Shown here: piece after piece, positions 28,449-37,394 of the stretch
Position numbering within the stretch: the first letter of the stretch is position 1
Layout of the letters: each line of letters opens with the position of its first letter
Origin: CAWDMW01 sp963803575
Lineage (GTDB): Bacteria > Pseudomonadota > Alphaproteobacteria > Rickettsiales > UBA998
Assembly (NCBI GenBank): GCA_963803575.1
Contig: CAWDMW010000002.1
Span: forward strand, 930,001 to 994,000
Reading direction: 5' to 3'
Length of the DNA stretch: 64,000 bases
The notes under the pieces: model-generated
The model's database searches: none
Told to the model about the DNA's origin: nothing
What the model saw: the letters and a program-made list of their open reading frames with translations, nothing else
Made by a program: the position numbers and the translations under genes

Positions 28449-29359
28449 GCTGGCCAGCCACCGGGGTGGGGTTCATCGGCTACGGCGTGGAGGTAAGAGC
28501 CGTATGTATCACCAATGCCACTACGGCGTGGCTGACCAGTACGGTTGGCGAGTTCCAGTAATTGTGTTTTATCAATATAACCCATACGGTACGCAATTTC
28601 TTCAATACAGGCAATTTTCTGCCCTTGCCGCTTTTCAATGGTATGAACGAATTGTCCGGCAGCGAGCAAGGAATCAAACGTCCCCGTATCCAGCCACGCA
28701 ATACCGCGCCCCATCATTTCCACTGATAAGCTGCCTTCATCTAAGTAAGCCTGATTAATATCACTAATTTCCAATTCACCTCTGGCGGAAGGTGTCAGGC
28801 CTTTGGCAATAGTAACTACAGTGTTATCATAAAAATACAGCCCCGTGACTGCCCATGAGGATTGCGGCTGTTTAGGTTTTTCTTCAATGGAAAGTGCTTT
28901 GCCTGACGCATCGAAACTCACTACCCCGTAACGTTCAGGGTCTTGCACATGATACGCGAACACGCTGGCACCTTGCGTTAATGTCTCAGCCGTATGAGCC
29001 ATACGACTGGAGAGATGATCGCCGTAAAAAATATTATCGCCCAGAATCAGACATACCGGATCGTTACCAATGAACGCCTCACCAATCAGGAAGGCTTGCG
29101 CAATGCCTTCAGGTTTTGCCTGTGGTTCGTAAGATAATCTCATGCCAATATCGCTACCATCTCCCAGCAACGCCTCAATCATGGGGAGGTCGCGCGGTGT
29201 GGAGATAATGAGGATATCGCGAATGCCTGCTCGCATCAGGGTAGATAGCGGGTAGTAAATCATCGGCTTGTCATACACCGGAAGCAACTGCTTGCTGATG
29301 GTGCGAGTGAGGGGTGAGAGACGTGTGCCGGAACCACCAGCTAAGATAATGCCTTTCAT
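28445..29359 (-). CDS. rfbA: Glucose-1-phosphate thymidylyltransferase
   Basis: First step of the dTDP-rhamnose pathway: dTTP plus glucose 1-phosphate to dTDP-glucose. 304 residues from the ATG at 29359, starting MKGIILAGGSGTRLSP, the nucleotidyltransferase signature; KQLLPVYDKPMIYYPLS and GDNIFYG follow. A longer in-phase start at 29410 would overlap rfbB by 55 bases and precede the conserved N-terminus, so it is not used. The start overlaps the rfbB stop by four bases. Confidence 0.95.
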   Translation of the reverse strand: MKGIILAGGSGTRLSPLTRTISKQLLPVYDKPMIYYPLSTLMRAGIRDILIISTPRDLPMIEALLGDGSDIGMRLSYEPQAKPEGIAQAFLIGEAFIGNDPVCLILGDNIFYGDHLSSRMAHTAETLTQGASVFAYHVQDPERYGVVSFDASGKALSIEEKPKQPQSSWAVTGLYFYDNTVVTIAKGLTPSARGELEISDINQAYLDEGSLSVEMMGRGIAWLDTGTFDSLLAAGQFVHTIEKRQGQKIACIEEIAYRMGYIDKTQLLELANRTGQPRRSGIGDTYGSYLHAVADEPHPGGWPA

Positions 29360-30411
29360 GTGTGTTTCTCCGTCACCGCGTTGCACCAGTCCTGATTGCC
29401 CAAATACCATTTAATGGTGCTGCGTAAGCCTGTATCAAAATCATGCATACGGGTAAAATTTAACTCGGTACGTGCTTTACTGTCATCCATGGCGTAACGC
29501 CGATCATGCCCTGCACGGTCTGTAACGTACGTGATTTGCTCGCTGTAGGATGTGTTATTACCTTTGGGTTGTAACTCGTTGAGTAAATCACATAAGTGCG
29601 TCACGACATCATTATTGTTTTTCTCTGCATTGCCACCAAAGCAATAAGTGTCGCCTGGTTTTCCATGCAAACATGCGAGCAATACGCCTCCGCAATGATC
29701 TTCCACATGAATCCAGTCGCGTATATTCTTTCCGTCACCATAAATGGGCAATGGTTTGCCTTGTATGGCATGTAAAATCATCAGCGGAATTAATTTTTCT
29801 GGATATTGCCGCTGGCCATAATTATTGGTGCAGTTGGTGACAATGGTTGGAAGCCCGTATGTGTGGAACCATGCACGTGCTAAGTGGTCACCCGCTGCTT
29901 TGGATGCAGAATACGGAGAATTAGGTTGCATAGGGTAGTCTTCGTGGAATTTACCCGTACTCCCGAGTGATCCATACACCTCATCGGTGGAAATCTGCAC
30001 AAACCGAAACGCTGCTTTTGTCTGATCGGATAATTGATTCCAGTAATGCCGCGCTGCTTCCAGCATGGTATAGGTGCCAATCATATTAGTTTGAATAAAT
30101 TCAGATGGGCTGGTGATAGAATTATCTACGTGGGATTCTGCCGCAAAATTCATAACGGCGTCAGGCTGATGTTTGTTAAGCAACTGTGTTACCAGCGCAC
30201 CATCAGTGATAGAGCCTTTCACAAACACATAGCTTCCTGTAAATCCTTGTGAATCTATCCACTCAAGGTTTTTCTCGTGGCCAGCGTAGGTGAGTGCGTC
30301 CAGTACCACAACGTTAGCACCTTGCTCAACCAGCATCCCCACCGCGCATGAACCAATGAATCCTGCGCCCCCTGTTAGCAAAATGGTTTTGTTAGCGTAT
30401 GTCTGTTCCAT
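29356..30411 (-). CDS. rfbB: dTDP-glucose 4,6-dehydratase
   Basis: Makes dTDP-4-keto-6-deoxyglucose. 351 residues, extended SDR: GGAGFIGS nucleotide loop near 15, STDEVYGSLG with the active-site Asp-Glu pair near 141, and the catalytic YSASKAAGDHL near 167. First gene of rfbB-rfbA-rfbD; the 120-base gap to the divergent rfbC holds a likely promoter for rfbC. Confidence 0.95.
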   Translation of the reverse strand: MEQTYANKTILLTGGAGFIGSCAVGMLVEQGANVVVLDALTYAGHEKNLEWIDSQGFTGSYVFVKGSITDGALVTQLLNKHQPDAVMNFAAESHVDNSITSPSEFIQTNMIGTYTMLEAARHYWNQLSDQTKAAFRFVQISTDEVYGSLGSTGKFHEDYPMQPNSPYSASKAAGDHLARAWFHTYGLPTIVTNCTNNYGQRQYPEKLIPLMILHAIQGKPLPIYGDGKNIRDWIHVEDHCGGVLLACLHGKPGDTYCFGGNAEKNNNDVVTHLCDLLNELQPKGNNTSYSEQITYVTDRAGHDRRYAMDDSKARTELNFTRMHDFDTGLRSTIKWYLGNQDWCNAVTEKHT

Positions 30412-30469
30412 GCTTATCTCTGTATCAGGCTAACCGGATAATGGCAATCATGTTGTAATATTTGCTCTC

Positions 30470-30498
30470 TTGTCAAAAGTGTGCAAAGTTGGTATATA
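30470..30498 (+). promoter_or_regulatory. Likely sigma-70 promoter of rfbC
   Basis: TTGTCA (30470-30475) and TATATA (30493-30498) are separated by exactly 17 bases, 34 bases before the favoured rfbC ATG. Confidence 0.6.
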
Positions 30499-30531
30499 AA
30501 TAGAGTATTATTATTAACAGGCACACTATTG

Positions 30532-31083
30532 ATGAAACTATTAAACGAGCCATTACATGGGCTGAAAGTTATCCAGTTAGCATTACACGGCGATCATCGC
30601 GGATTCTTTGTCGAGCGCTTTCATAAAGAGAAACTCGCAGATATTGGCATTGCCGAGGAGTTCGTGCAGGACAACCATTCACGCTCTGCACCGCGTATCT
30701 TGCGTGGACTGCATTACCAGACGAATCCAGCGCAAGGCAAGCTGGTTGGTGTGACACGCGGGCGTGTCTGGGATGTGGCTGTGGATATTCGGCCAGATTC
30801 CCCTACCTATGGGCAATATCATGGGTTAGAGTTAAGCGACGAAAACGGTATTGTGTTCTGGATTCCTAAAGGCTTCGCGCATGGTTTTTGCGTGTTGGGT
30901 GATGAACCTGCCGATATGCTTTATAAGGTGAGTGGTTTATATAACCAGCAGGGTGAGGGTGGCATACATTATGACGATCCGATTATTGGCATTGACTGGC
31001 CTGTGAAAGACGCCGCTATTTCCAAACGTGACGAGGACTTACCATCCTTTGCAGCCTATAAGAAAAAGCCTGTGCTTTGGTAG
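30532..31083 (+). CDS. rfbC: dTDP-4-dehydrorhamnose 3,5-epimerase
   Basis: Epimerises dTDP-4-keto-6-deoxyglucose in the rhamnose pathway. From ATG 30532 it has 183 residues, the usual RmlC cupin size; an earlier GTG at 30481 would overlap the promoter -10 and is rejected. Motifs: GDHRGFFVERF near 20, DNHSRSAPRILRGLHYQ (catalytic His) near 48, and WIPKGFAHGF near 105. It is divergent from rfbB and followed by a glycosyltransferase that may use the rhamnose. Confidence 0.95.
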   Translation: MKLLNEPLHGLKVIQLALHGDHRGFFVERFHKEKLADIGIAEEFVQDNHSRSAPRILRGLHYQTNPAQGKLVGVTRGRVWDVAVDIRPDSPTYGQYHGLELSDENGIVFWIPKGFAHGFCVLGDEPADMLYKVSGLYNQQGEGGIHYDDPIIGIDWPVKDAAISKRDEDLPSFAAYKKKPVLW

Positions 31084-31087
31084 GCTG

Positions 31088-31885
31088 TTGAACGCACATC
31101 CTCATTACACGCTAATTGTTAGCGTTGTCACGTATCATAGTGACCTAAAACAACTGGCTGAAGCACTTGCATCGCTGAAGCACCAATGTGACAATATGCA
31201 CGTGATGTTAGTGGATAACGGATCATCCCCTGATTATCAGACATCCCTGCAAGCCTATAATGATCTGGCTGAGATCATTGTATTACAAGAAAATCAGGGG
31301 TTTGGTGCAGGACATAATCATGCCATGCTGCGCGCCTCTTCCAGTGATTACCTACTGATACTCAACCCTGATGTGGTGTTGCATGAGGGGTGTCTTGAAC
31401 ACTTACTGCAATTTATGCACGACATGCCGCAGGCAGGACTGGTTGTGCCTAAAGTGTTCTACCCAGATGGGAGGTTGCAACCGCTCAATAAACGCCTCCC
31501 CAATGTGCTGGATTTAGGTTTGCGGCTATGCGCGCCTCTTTTCCTGACCCGCATTCCATGGATTGCACAGCGAATGGAACGTTACAGCATGATGGATATG
31601 GGGTATGATACAGCGTACCAGCTTCCCTTTGCCAGTGGGTGCTGTCTATTGATTAAGCGCGATATACTTACGCGTATTGGTGGGTTTGACGAAGGGTTTT
31701 TCCTCTATTTTGAAGATGCTGACTTAACAAGGCGCATTAACGAAATAGCGCAAAGCTGGTTTTGCCCAGATGCCCACATTACCCATGCATGGCAACGCGG
31801 ATCACGCAAGCAATGGACATTGCTGTGGATTATGCTGCAATCGGCAGCACGCTATTTTGCGAAATGGGGTATGAAATGGTGGTAA
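31088..31885 (+). CDS. GT2 family glycosyltransferase (rhamnosyltransferase-like)
   Basis: A 265-residue GT-A fold transferase from the TTG at 31088, four bases after the rfbC stop; a GTG at 31028 inside rfbC is the alternative start. Motifs: VVTYHSDLKQLAEAL near 10, VDNGSS near 40, ENQGFGAGHN near 68, the LILNPDVVL metal-binding region near 92, and the GGFDEGFFLYFEDADL acceptor block near 200. These are features of WbbL-like rhamnosyltransferases. Given the coupled rfbC, a role in O-antigen or other rhamnose-containing glycan assembly is inferred. Confidence 0.85.
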   Translation: MNAHPHYTLIVSVVTYHSDLKQLAEALASLKHQCDNMHVMLVDNGSSPDYQTSLQAYNDLAEIIVLQENQGFGAGHNHAMLRASSSDYLLILNPDVVLHEGCLEHLLQFMHDMPQAGLVVPKVFYPDGRLQPLNKRLPNVLDLGLRLCAPLFLTRIPWIAQRMERYSMMDMGYDTAYQLPFASGCCLLIKRDILTRIGGFDEGFFLYFEDADLTRRINEIAQSWFCPDAHITHAWQRGSRKQWTLLWIMLQSAARYFAKWGMKWW

Positions 31886-31953
31886 GCCATGCTTTTGTCT
31901 CTTCCGGCTTCTGATTCCCCTTCCTAAGGTCATCTCATGCAGGAGGGATGTAC

Positions 31954-32520
31954 ATGCATAGGGATTATGAACGTAAAGTCGCACGAACCGTGCGCGAAAC
32001 CTATTACGCACCAGTATCGCTGGAAATTAAGCAGATGCAGGATAATGGCGTTTTTGCCGGATATGCCAGTGTATTTGACATAGTCGATTCACAACGGGAT
32101 ATTATCTGTCACGGGGCATTTGCCCATACATTAATAAGCGAAAACCATCAGGTGAAGCTACTATGGCATCACGCGATGGATGAACCTATTGGTGTGATTG
32201 AAGCACTCTATGAAGACAGGCACGGTCTTTACATAAAAGGACGCTTACTCATGGATGTTGCCCGCGCACGTGAAGCATACAGCTTACTTAAAGCGAATGT
32301 CGTCACGGGTTTAAGCATCGGGTATTCCCCACGTCGCTACCGCACAGACCCCGACACTGGCATACGCCACATACAGGCAGTCGATTTGTGGGAAGTGTCA
32401 CTCGTGACGTTCCCTGCCAATCAGGCAGCGCAGGTAACGGTTGTGAAGTCCAAATCAACAGACAACACCATTGCATTGCTACATGCCCTTCAACGTGCAA
32501 CGCACATATTGCACATTTAA
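31954..32520 (+). CDS. HK97 family prohead protease
   Basis: Phage/GTA maturation protease (S78 family) that cleaves capsid protein precursors. 188 residues from ATG 31954, which has AGGAGGG six bases upstream; the in-phase ATG at 31948 directly touches that SD and is unlikely. Motifs: GYASVFDIVDSQRDI near 36, the catalytic His region VKLLWHH near 66, and the catalytic Ser in GLSIGYSP near 115. Next to the major capsid gene but with no portal, terminase, head-tail or tail gene on either side. Its preceding gene is the glycosyltransferase. Confidence 0.9.
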   Translation: MHRDYERKVARTVRETYYAPVSLEIKQMQDNGVFAGYASVFDIVDSQRDIICHGAFAHTLISENHQVKLLWHHAMDEPIGVIEALYEDRHGLYIKGRLLMDVARAREAYSLLKANVVTGLSIGYSPRRYRTDPDTGIRHIQAVDLWEVSLVTFPANQAAQVTVVKSKSTDNTIALLHALQRATHILHI

Positions 32521-32545
32521 TCAATATTACACAGGATAACAGATT

Positions 32546-33742
32546 ATGAGTCTTTCAGAGATTACCGATCAGGTGACATCGCTTGGTCAGGCATGGGAAC
32601 AATTTAAACAGGTCAACGATGCCCGCTTGCAGGAAGTGGAGCGCAAAGGGCAGGCCGACCCTTTGTATTCTGAGCATCTCTCACGCATTAATGCCTCACT
32701 GGATCAGCATAAATCACGTATGGAGCAACTGGAGATAGCGTATCAACGCCCTGCCAGCAGCGGTAGTACGGATTATCCCGCACATGCAACCAACAGCGAA
32801 TATAAGCAAGCATTTCACCGCTACCTTCGCAAAGGCATGGATGCAGGGCTGGAAGCACTGCAAACTAAAGCGCTATCTGTCGGTAGTGACCAGGATGGTG
32901 GCTATTTCGTGACAGAAGAATTAAGCGAGCGTGTATCACGCCGCATTTATGAAAGCTCACCCATCCGCCAGCTTGCCAGTGTACAGGTCATTTCCTCTGA
33001 CGCGCTGGATGTGCTGGAAGATGCAGGGGACACGGGCGCGGCATGGACAACCGAGACGGGTGCGGTCACAGACACCACCACCCCGACTATTGGTAAGCAC
33101 ACGATTTCCGTACATGAAATGTATGCCCAGCCTAAAGCCACGCAGAAATTGCTTGATGATTCAGCGATTAATGTCGAAAGCTGGATTGCTGATAAAGTGG
33201 CAGATAAATTCTCCCGTATGGAAGCTGGCGCGTTCATTAGCGGCACAGGTATAGGACAGCCAAAAGGCATTTTATCTTACCCTGACGGTACGGCGTTTGG
33301 CGAGATTGAACAAATTGCTTCTGGCATTGACGGGGTCGTCACGTCAGACGGGTTAGTAGAGTTATTTTACAGCTTACCCGAAGACTACACACGCAATGCA
33401 ACGTTTCTCATGAACCGTACCGTATTGCAGCATGTCAGATTGCTTAAAGAAAGCACGACCGACCAATATATCTGGCAACCGGGATTAGCGGCAGGTACGC
33501 CCGACACATTGCTTGGTGCACCTGTTGGACAGGCAGCAGATATGCCACTTGCAGCAAATGGAAGCCTCTCTGTAGCACTGGCAGATTTCGCGCAAGCGTA
33601 CCTGATCGTTGATCGTATTGGGCTGCGTATCCTGCGTGATCCCTTCACCGACAAACCGTTTGTGAAGTTTTATACTACACGCCGCGTAGGTGGGGAAGTG
33701 GTGAATAGCGATGCCATCAAGCTACTGAAACTCAGCGTATAA
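32546..33742 (+). CDS. HK97-fold major capsid protein, GTA-like
   Basis: 398 residues. An N-terminal coiled-coil scaffold-like delta domain (about 1-75) precedes the HK97 core: SDQDGGYFVTEEL near 113, SPIRQLASVQVISSDALDVL near 137, GTGIGQPKGIL near 233 and a C-terminal GGEVVNSDAIKLLKL. The core motifs, the C-terminus and the length resemble the alphaproteobacterial gene transfer agent capsid (RcGTA gp5). A cleavage site after the delta domain would be served by the upstream protease. The frame is intact, which argues for use. The gene ends before a strong terminator and an unrelated convergent gene. Confidence 0.92.
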   Translation: MSLSEITDQVTSLGQAWEQFKQVNDARLQEVERKGQADPLYSEHLSRINASLDQHKSRMEQLEIAYQRPASSGSTDYPAHATNSEYKQAFHRYLRKGMDAGLEALQTKALSVGSDQDGGYFVTEELSERVSRRIYESSPIRQLASVQVISSDALDVLEDAGDTGAAWTTETGAVTDTTTPTIGKHTISVHEMYAQPKATQKLLDDSAINVESWIADKVADKFSRMEAGAFISGTGIGQPKGILSYPDGTAFGEIEQIASGIDGVVTSDGLVELFYSLPEDYTRNATFLMNRTVLQHVRLLKESTTDQYIWQPGLAAGTPDTLLGAPVGQAADMPLAANGSLSVALADFAQAYLIVDRIGLRILRDPFTDKPFVKFYTTRRVGGEVVNSDAIKLLKLSV

Positions 33743-33745
33743 AGC

Positions 33746-33778
33746 AAAAAAAGCCCCCGAGGCATTGAGCTTCGGGGG
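33746..33778 (-). terminator. Terminator between the capsid gene and the convergent orphan gene
   Basis: Stem CCCCCGA (33754-33760) with TCGGGGG (33772-33778), followed on the minus strand by seven T (33752-33746). It serves the minus-strand gene ending at 33786 and may also slow transcription from the capsid gene, where an alternative AGCCCCC/GGGGGCT stem forms. Confidence 0.8.
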
Positions 33779-33785
33779 TAGGGGG

Positions 33786-34250
33786 CTAGTTTTTAACGTA
33801 AGCCCCTGCTTTGTCACAGTAAGTCATTGCGATTCTAACTTCGTTGGTCACCCTGTTTTGGAATGAACCAGTTCTAATCGCAATCCCTCCTGCTGTGGTT
33901 ACCATTGCACCGCCTATTATGCGCCCAGGTAATATTCTGCCTATTACTCGCATAAAAGGGGCATCAGATGTGATCTCGATGATACTGCCTGTTACAACCA
34001 TCCCTGTCCCAAGCGCTGCCATAGCTAGGCCACTAGCTCTAGCCAAATCTCGAGGAGTCTCACCCCGGGAAGCTGCCCACCCAGCTTGTACTGCCAATTC
34101 TTGACACGCTTTTTTTTGTTTGCGTGTAAGGGTAGAGGCTTGAACTGGTAGGCAATTACCAATAAAACCAGCAGTAGCCAAAATAATCGCAATTCTTTGA
34201 ATAAACGTATGTTCCAGTATAAAAGAATCATGTGTCTTCAGATACAGCAT
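33786..34250 (-). CDS. Putative secreted/membrane protein of unknown function
   Basis: A 154-residue protein. The N-terminus has a hydrophobic segment (about 17-33) ending in an AXA-like site near 38 (VQA), so it is probably exported. Two Gly/Ala-rich hydrophobic stretches (about 73-91 and 105-127, with GGAMVTTAGGIAI) could be membrane helices. Cys residues near 49 and 145. No family is recognised. It stands alone between the capsid pair and tRNA-Thr, convergent to the capsid gene. Confidence 0.6.
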   Translation of the reverse strand: MLYLKTHDSFILEHTFIQRIAIILATAGFIGNCLPVQASTLTRKQKKACQELAVQAGWAASRGETPRDLARASGLAMAALGTGMVVTGSIIEITSDAPFMRVIGRILPGRIIGGAMVTTAGGIAIRTGSFQNRVTNEVRIAMTYCDKAGAYVKN

Positions 34251-34312
34251 CTGACAAGACGAAGCAAGGGAAACAACGCTGACACATTATACGTTTTATC
34301 CAAAAAAACCTG

Positions 34313-34341
34313 TTGACGAAGCTGGTTTGAGTGGGTAAATA
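34313..34341 (+). promoter_or_regulatory. Likely sigma-70 promoter of tRNA-Thr
   Basis: TTGACG (34313-34318) and TAAATA (34336-34341) with a 17-base spacer; the tRNA begins 14 bases after the -10. Confidence 0.65.
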
Positions 34342-34354
34342 CTACTCTAGTAGT

Positions 34355-34430
<76 letters not shown>

Positions 34431-34632
34431 CTTGCCTAAATAAGCTTCTCTGTATCGCATAAAAACCTAGGATATAGTTAGCTTACAACAGATTTAGCGC
34501 ATCATCACCATCCCTTACCAAAAAGCCCAAAAGTATCACAACGATACATCGTTTTTCATAGAGTTGTCAAACATCCTGTGTTAGTGATACGTGGTGTGCA
34601 TAATGCATGAATAAGATACGATTGAGGACAAC

Positions 34633-36339
34633 ATGGCGGGATTGAAAGGACGTGCAGTATTTGATGCATTTAAAGTGCATTTTACTATGCTGATATGCCC
34701 TGAAGATCGTACTCTTCTTTACGCTGCTATTGTCTATGGTTTGGCCGTTAGCCTCCTTACGCTGGCGGTACCCATTTCCGTACAGATGTTAGTCAACACG
34801 GTCGCAAATATTGCATCCAACAGAGCTGTCTATATCTTATCAACAATCCTGTTTGGGTTGCTCATCATCTATATGATACTGAATTTGTTTCAAAGTTACG
34901 CGCTGGAGCTGTTTGAACGGCGTTTTTATGCCAGCATGACAGCGCAATTTACGTTACGCAATATTCACGGTAGCCAGCATTATTTGCGTGAACGCAACCG
35001 TGTCGATCTGACTAACCGTTATTTTGATATCATGCAGGTACAGAAAATTATGCCAGAGATGGTATCGGGGATGTTTGCAACGTTTTTGCAAATGTTGGTG
35101 GGTGTGGTTTTAGTATCCTTTTATCATCCATGGTTATTTCTGTTTAATGTCTTGCTGCTGTTCTTTATCTGGGTTGGTTGGCGAATATGGGGATACCGTG
35201 CAATGTCAACGGCGCAGTCTCTTTCTGAAGCAAAATACCGAACCGCCAGACATTTACAGGATGTCGCGCAATATAATGACTTTTATAAAGCCAAAACCTG
35301 CTATCAGTTTGCCGTTAACCGTACAGACACGCTTACAGGTGAATATCTGAAAGAACGCCGCGCGCATTTCCGCCATGTATTCTCACAGCAGGGCATGTTC
35401 CTGTTTGTTTATGCTGCCTCCAGTTCTGCATTGCTTGGGCTAGGTGGGGAATTAGTGATACGCGACCAGTTAACCATTGGCCAGCTTGTGGCAGCAGAGT
35501 TGATCTTAGCTGCGGTATTACTAAGCATTTCTCGCTTGGATATGTACCTGAAGAAATTTTATGACATTAGCGCTGCACTTGAAGAAATCAGTCGCCTATA
35601 TAATGTGCCAATAGAAAAAGAGCAGGGTACACATATTATTTCAGATGGTGCATTGCCTTTGCACTTCGCTGAAATGCAAAGCAAAAGTGGTAAAAATACA
35701 CTTAAACTTGACTGGTATGTTCAGCCAGGGGAAAAATGGCTAATCGAGCCTTCAACCGCCGCATTACAGCGTAGTGTGTGTGACGTGCTGGAGCGGTATG
35801 TAGACGCGACATATGGGGAAGTGCGTTTAGGTGAATATGATATTTTGGATTACGAACCTGCTGCACTACGCAATAATGTATTATCCCTTGACCGGATTAA
35901 TATTACTGAAGCAACTATCTTGGAATATCTAACCATACAGGCACCCAACGCTTCACGCGCGCAGGTGAATGATATGCTGGAAGCGGTGGAATTAGGAGAT
36001 GCTATAGACCGTTTACCCGATGGAGTAGATACATTGCTGCTTTGCAGTGGTTTTCCACTAAGGTTTTCTGAAATATCGCGACTTAAATTAGCGGCAACGT
36101 TGCTGGCAAAGCCTAACGTATTGGTGCTGAATGAGTATTTTGATGCTATTGCCTATCATCAGCGCAAGCGTATCTTTACGTATGTCTGTCAGCAAAAAGA
36201 CTTAACCTTGCTGTATTTTTCAAACCGTCATGATGATATGGACATGTTTGATCGGTATATGTATATGGATTGGCAACATTATCAGTGCTTCGATAGCGCT
36301 GATGCATTATGTCACCGCCAAACGATAGAGGCACCATAA
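34633..36339 (+). CDS. Type I secretion-like ABC exporter subunit with degenerate nucleotide-binding domain
   Basis: 568 residues. The membrane domain (about 1-320) shows five to six helices of an ABC type-1 exporter, with the usual position for the coupling loop. The C-terminal domain (about 350-545) aligns in order with an ABC ATPase but has lost its motifs: the Walker A Lys position is Leu (IEPSTAALQR, 371-380), the LSGGQ signature reads FSEIS, the Walker B Asp is Asn (VLVLNE, N500, E501 kept) and the switch His is Asn (FSNR). The frame is open and the flanking genes are coupled, so the protein is probably made. It should not hydrolyse ATP by itself. SD GAGGA precedes the ATG. Confidence 0.85.
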   Translation: MAGLKGRAVFDAFKVHFTMLICPEDRTLLYAAIVYGLAVSLLTLAVPISVQMLVNTVANIASNRAVYILSTILFGLLIIYMILNLFQSYALELFERRFYASMTAQFTLRNIHGSQHYLRERNRVDLTNRYFDIMQVQKIMPEMVSGMFATFLQMLVGVVLVSFYHPWLFLFNVLLLFFIWVGWRIWGYRAMSTAQSLSEAKYRTARHLQDVAQYNDFYKAKTCYQFAVNRTDTLTGEYLKERRAHFRHVFSQQGMFLFVYAASSSALLGLGGELVIRDQLTIGQLVAAELILAAVLLSISRLDMYLKKFYDISAALEEISRLYNVPIEKEQGTHIISDGALPLHFAEMQSKSGKNTLKLDWYVQPGEKWLIEPSTAALQRSVCDVLERYVDATYGEVRLGEYDILDYEPAALRNNVLSLDRINITEATILEYLTIQAPNASRAQVNDMLEAVELGDAIDRLPDGVDTLLLCSGFPLRFSEISRLKLAATLLAKPNVLVLNEYFDAIAYHQRKRIFTYVCQQKDLTLLYFSNRHDDMDMFDRYMYMDWQHYQCFDSADALCHRQTIEAP

Positions 36340-37394
36340 TGGCGAAATTCTATAGCCTGTCACCCAATACCTTGTCAGGGTTTCATGAGTTGCACACCAT
36401 TCATATTCCGCGACCACTACGTATTATTAAATGGGTGCTAATAATAGGCATTACATTACTAGTGATTGGGTTATGTATCATACCGTGGGTGCAGACAGCT
36501 TACGGTACCGGTACCGTTATCGCGCTCAACCCAGATGATCGCCCTCAACCCATAAACGCACTTATTTCTGGCCGCATTAAACAATGGTATGTTGAGGAGG
36601 GAAGCATCGTGCAGGCAGGTGATCCCTTACTGGAAATTGTTGATAATGATGCAAATTTTGCCACACGTTTGCAGGAGAATCGTGACGCGCTAGAAAACAA
36701 AGTTGATGCTGCCCGCATTGCACTGGATACAGAGCGCATTGATCTTGACCGTCAGCATGACTTATTTAAGCAGGGGTTAAGTTCCAGACGTGTATATGAA
36801 AAAGCCAAAATTGCCTTTAATGCTAAGCGAGTGGAAGAGGCTAAAGCGCTAGCGGCGCTAAATAACGCAAAAGTTGCACTAGCGCGTCAGGATGTACAAA
36901 TTCTGAAAGCTCCACGCGATGGAATGATTATGAATATTATCTCCGGTGACAGCGCAACCACGGTAAAAAGCGGTGACCAGATAGCAACCTTTGTTCCAAC
37001 GGATGTTAAGCTCGCTGTTGAGCTTTATGTTGATGGGGTTGATGTTGCGTTAATCAAGCCAGGACGACTGGTACGCCTACAATTTGAAGGATGGCCAGCT
37101 ATTCAGTTTAGTGGTTGGCCATCCACTGCGGTTGGCACATATAGCGGTGTTGTCCACAAAGTAGATCCGTCAGTGTCTCCTAACGGGCAGTTCCGTATTT
37201 TAATCACAGAAGATTCAGCACAACGCCAATGGCCAGACCAGAATTATTTGCGTTTAGGTGCGAACGTACGCGGATGGGTGCTGTTAGAAGAAGTTATTTT
37301 AGGATACGAACTCTGGCGAAATTTCAATAATTTTCCACCAGAATTTTCTGAGTTATCAGCCGCTAATAGCAATGTAAAGGCGGCAGAAAAATGA
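36339..37394 (+). CDS. HlyD-family membrane fusion protein
   Basis: 351 residues from the ATG at 36339, which overlaps the previous stop (TAATG). One membrane helix (about 28-50), then a barrel-sandwich/lipoyl half (NALISGRIKQWYVEEGSIVQAGDPL near 75), a helical hairpin (about 105-190) and the second half (LKAPRDGMIMNI near 190), followed by beta-barrel and membrane-proximal parts. It would link the ABC subunit to the TolC-like outer-membrane protein. The stop overlaps the next start (ATGA). Confidence 0.92.
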   Translation: MAKFYSLSPNTLSGFHELHTIHIPRPLRIIKWVLIIGITLLVIGLCIIPWVQTAYGTGTVIALNPDDRPQPINALISGRIKQWYVEEGSIVQAGDPLLEIVDNDANFATRLQENRDALENKVDAARIALDTERIDLDRQHDLFKQGLSSRRVYEKAKIAFNAKRVEEAKALAALNNAKVALARQDVQILKAPRDGMIMNIISGDSATTVKSGDQIATFVPTDVKLAVELYVDGVDVALIKPGRLVRLQFEGWPAIQFSGWPSTAVGTYSGVVHKVDPSVSPNGQFRILITEDSAQRQWPDQNYLRLGANVRGWVLLEEVILGYELWRNFNNFPPEFSELSAANSNVKAAEK

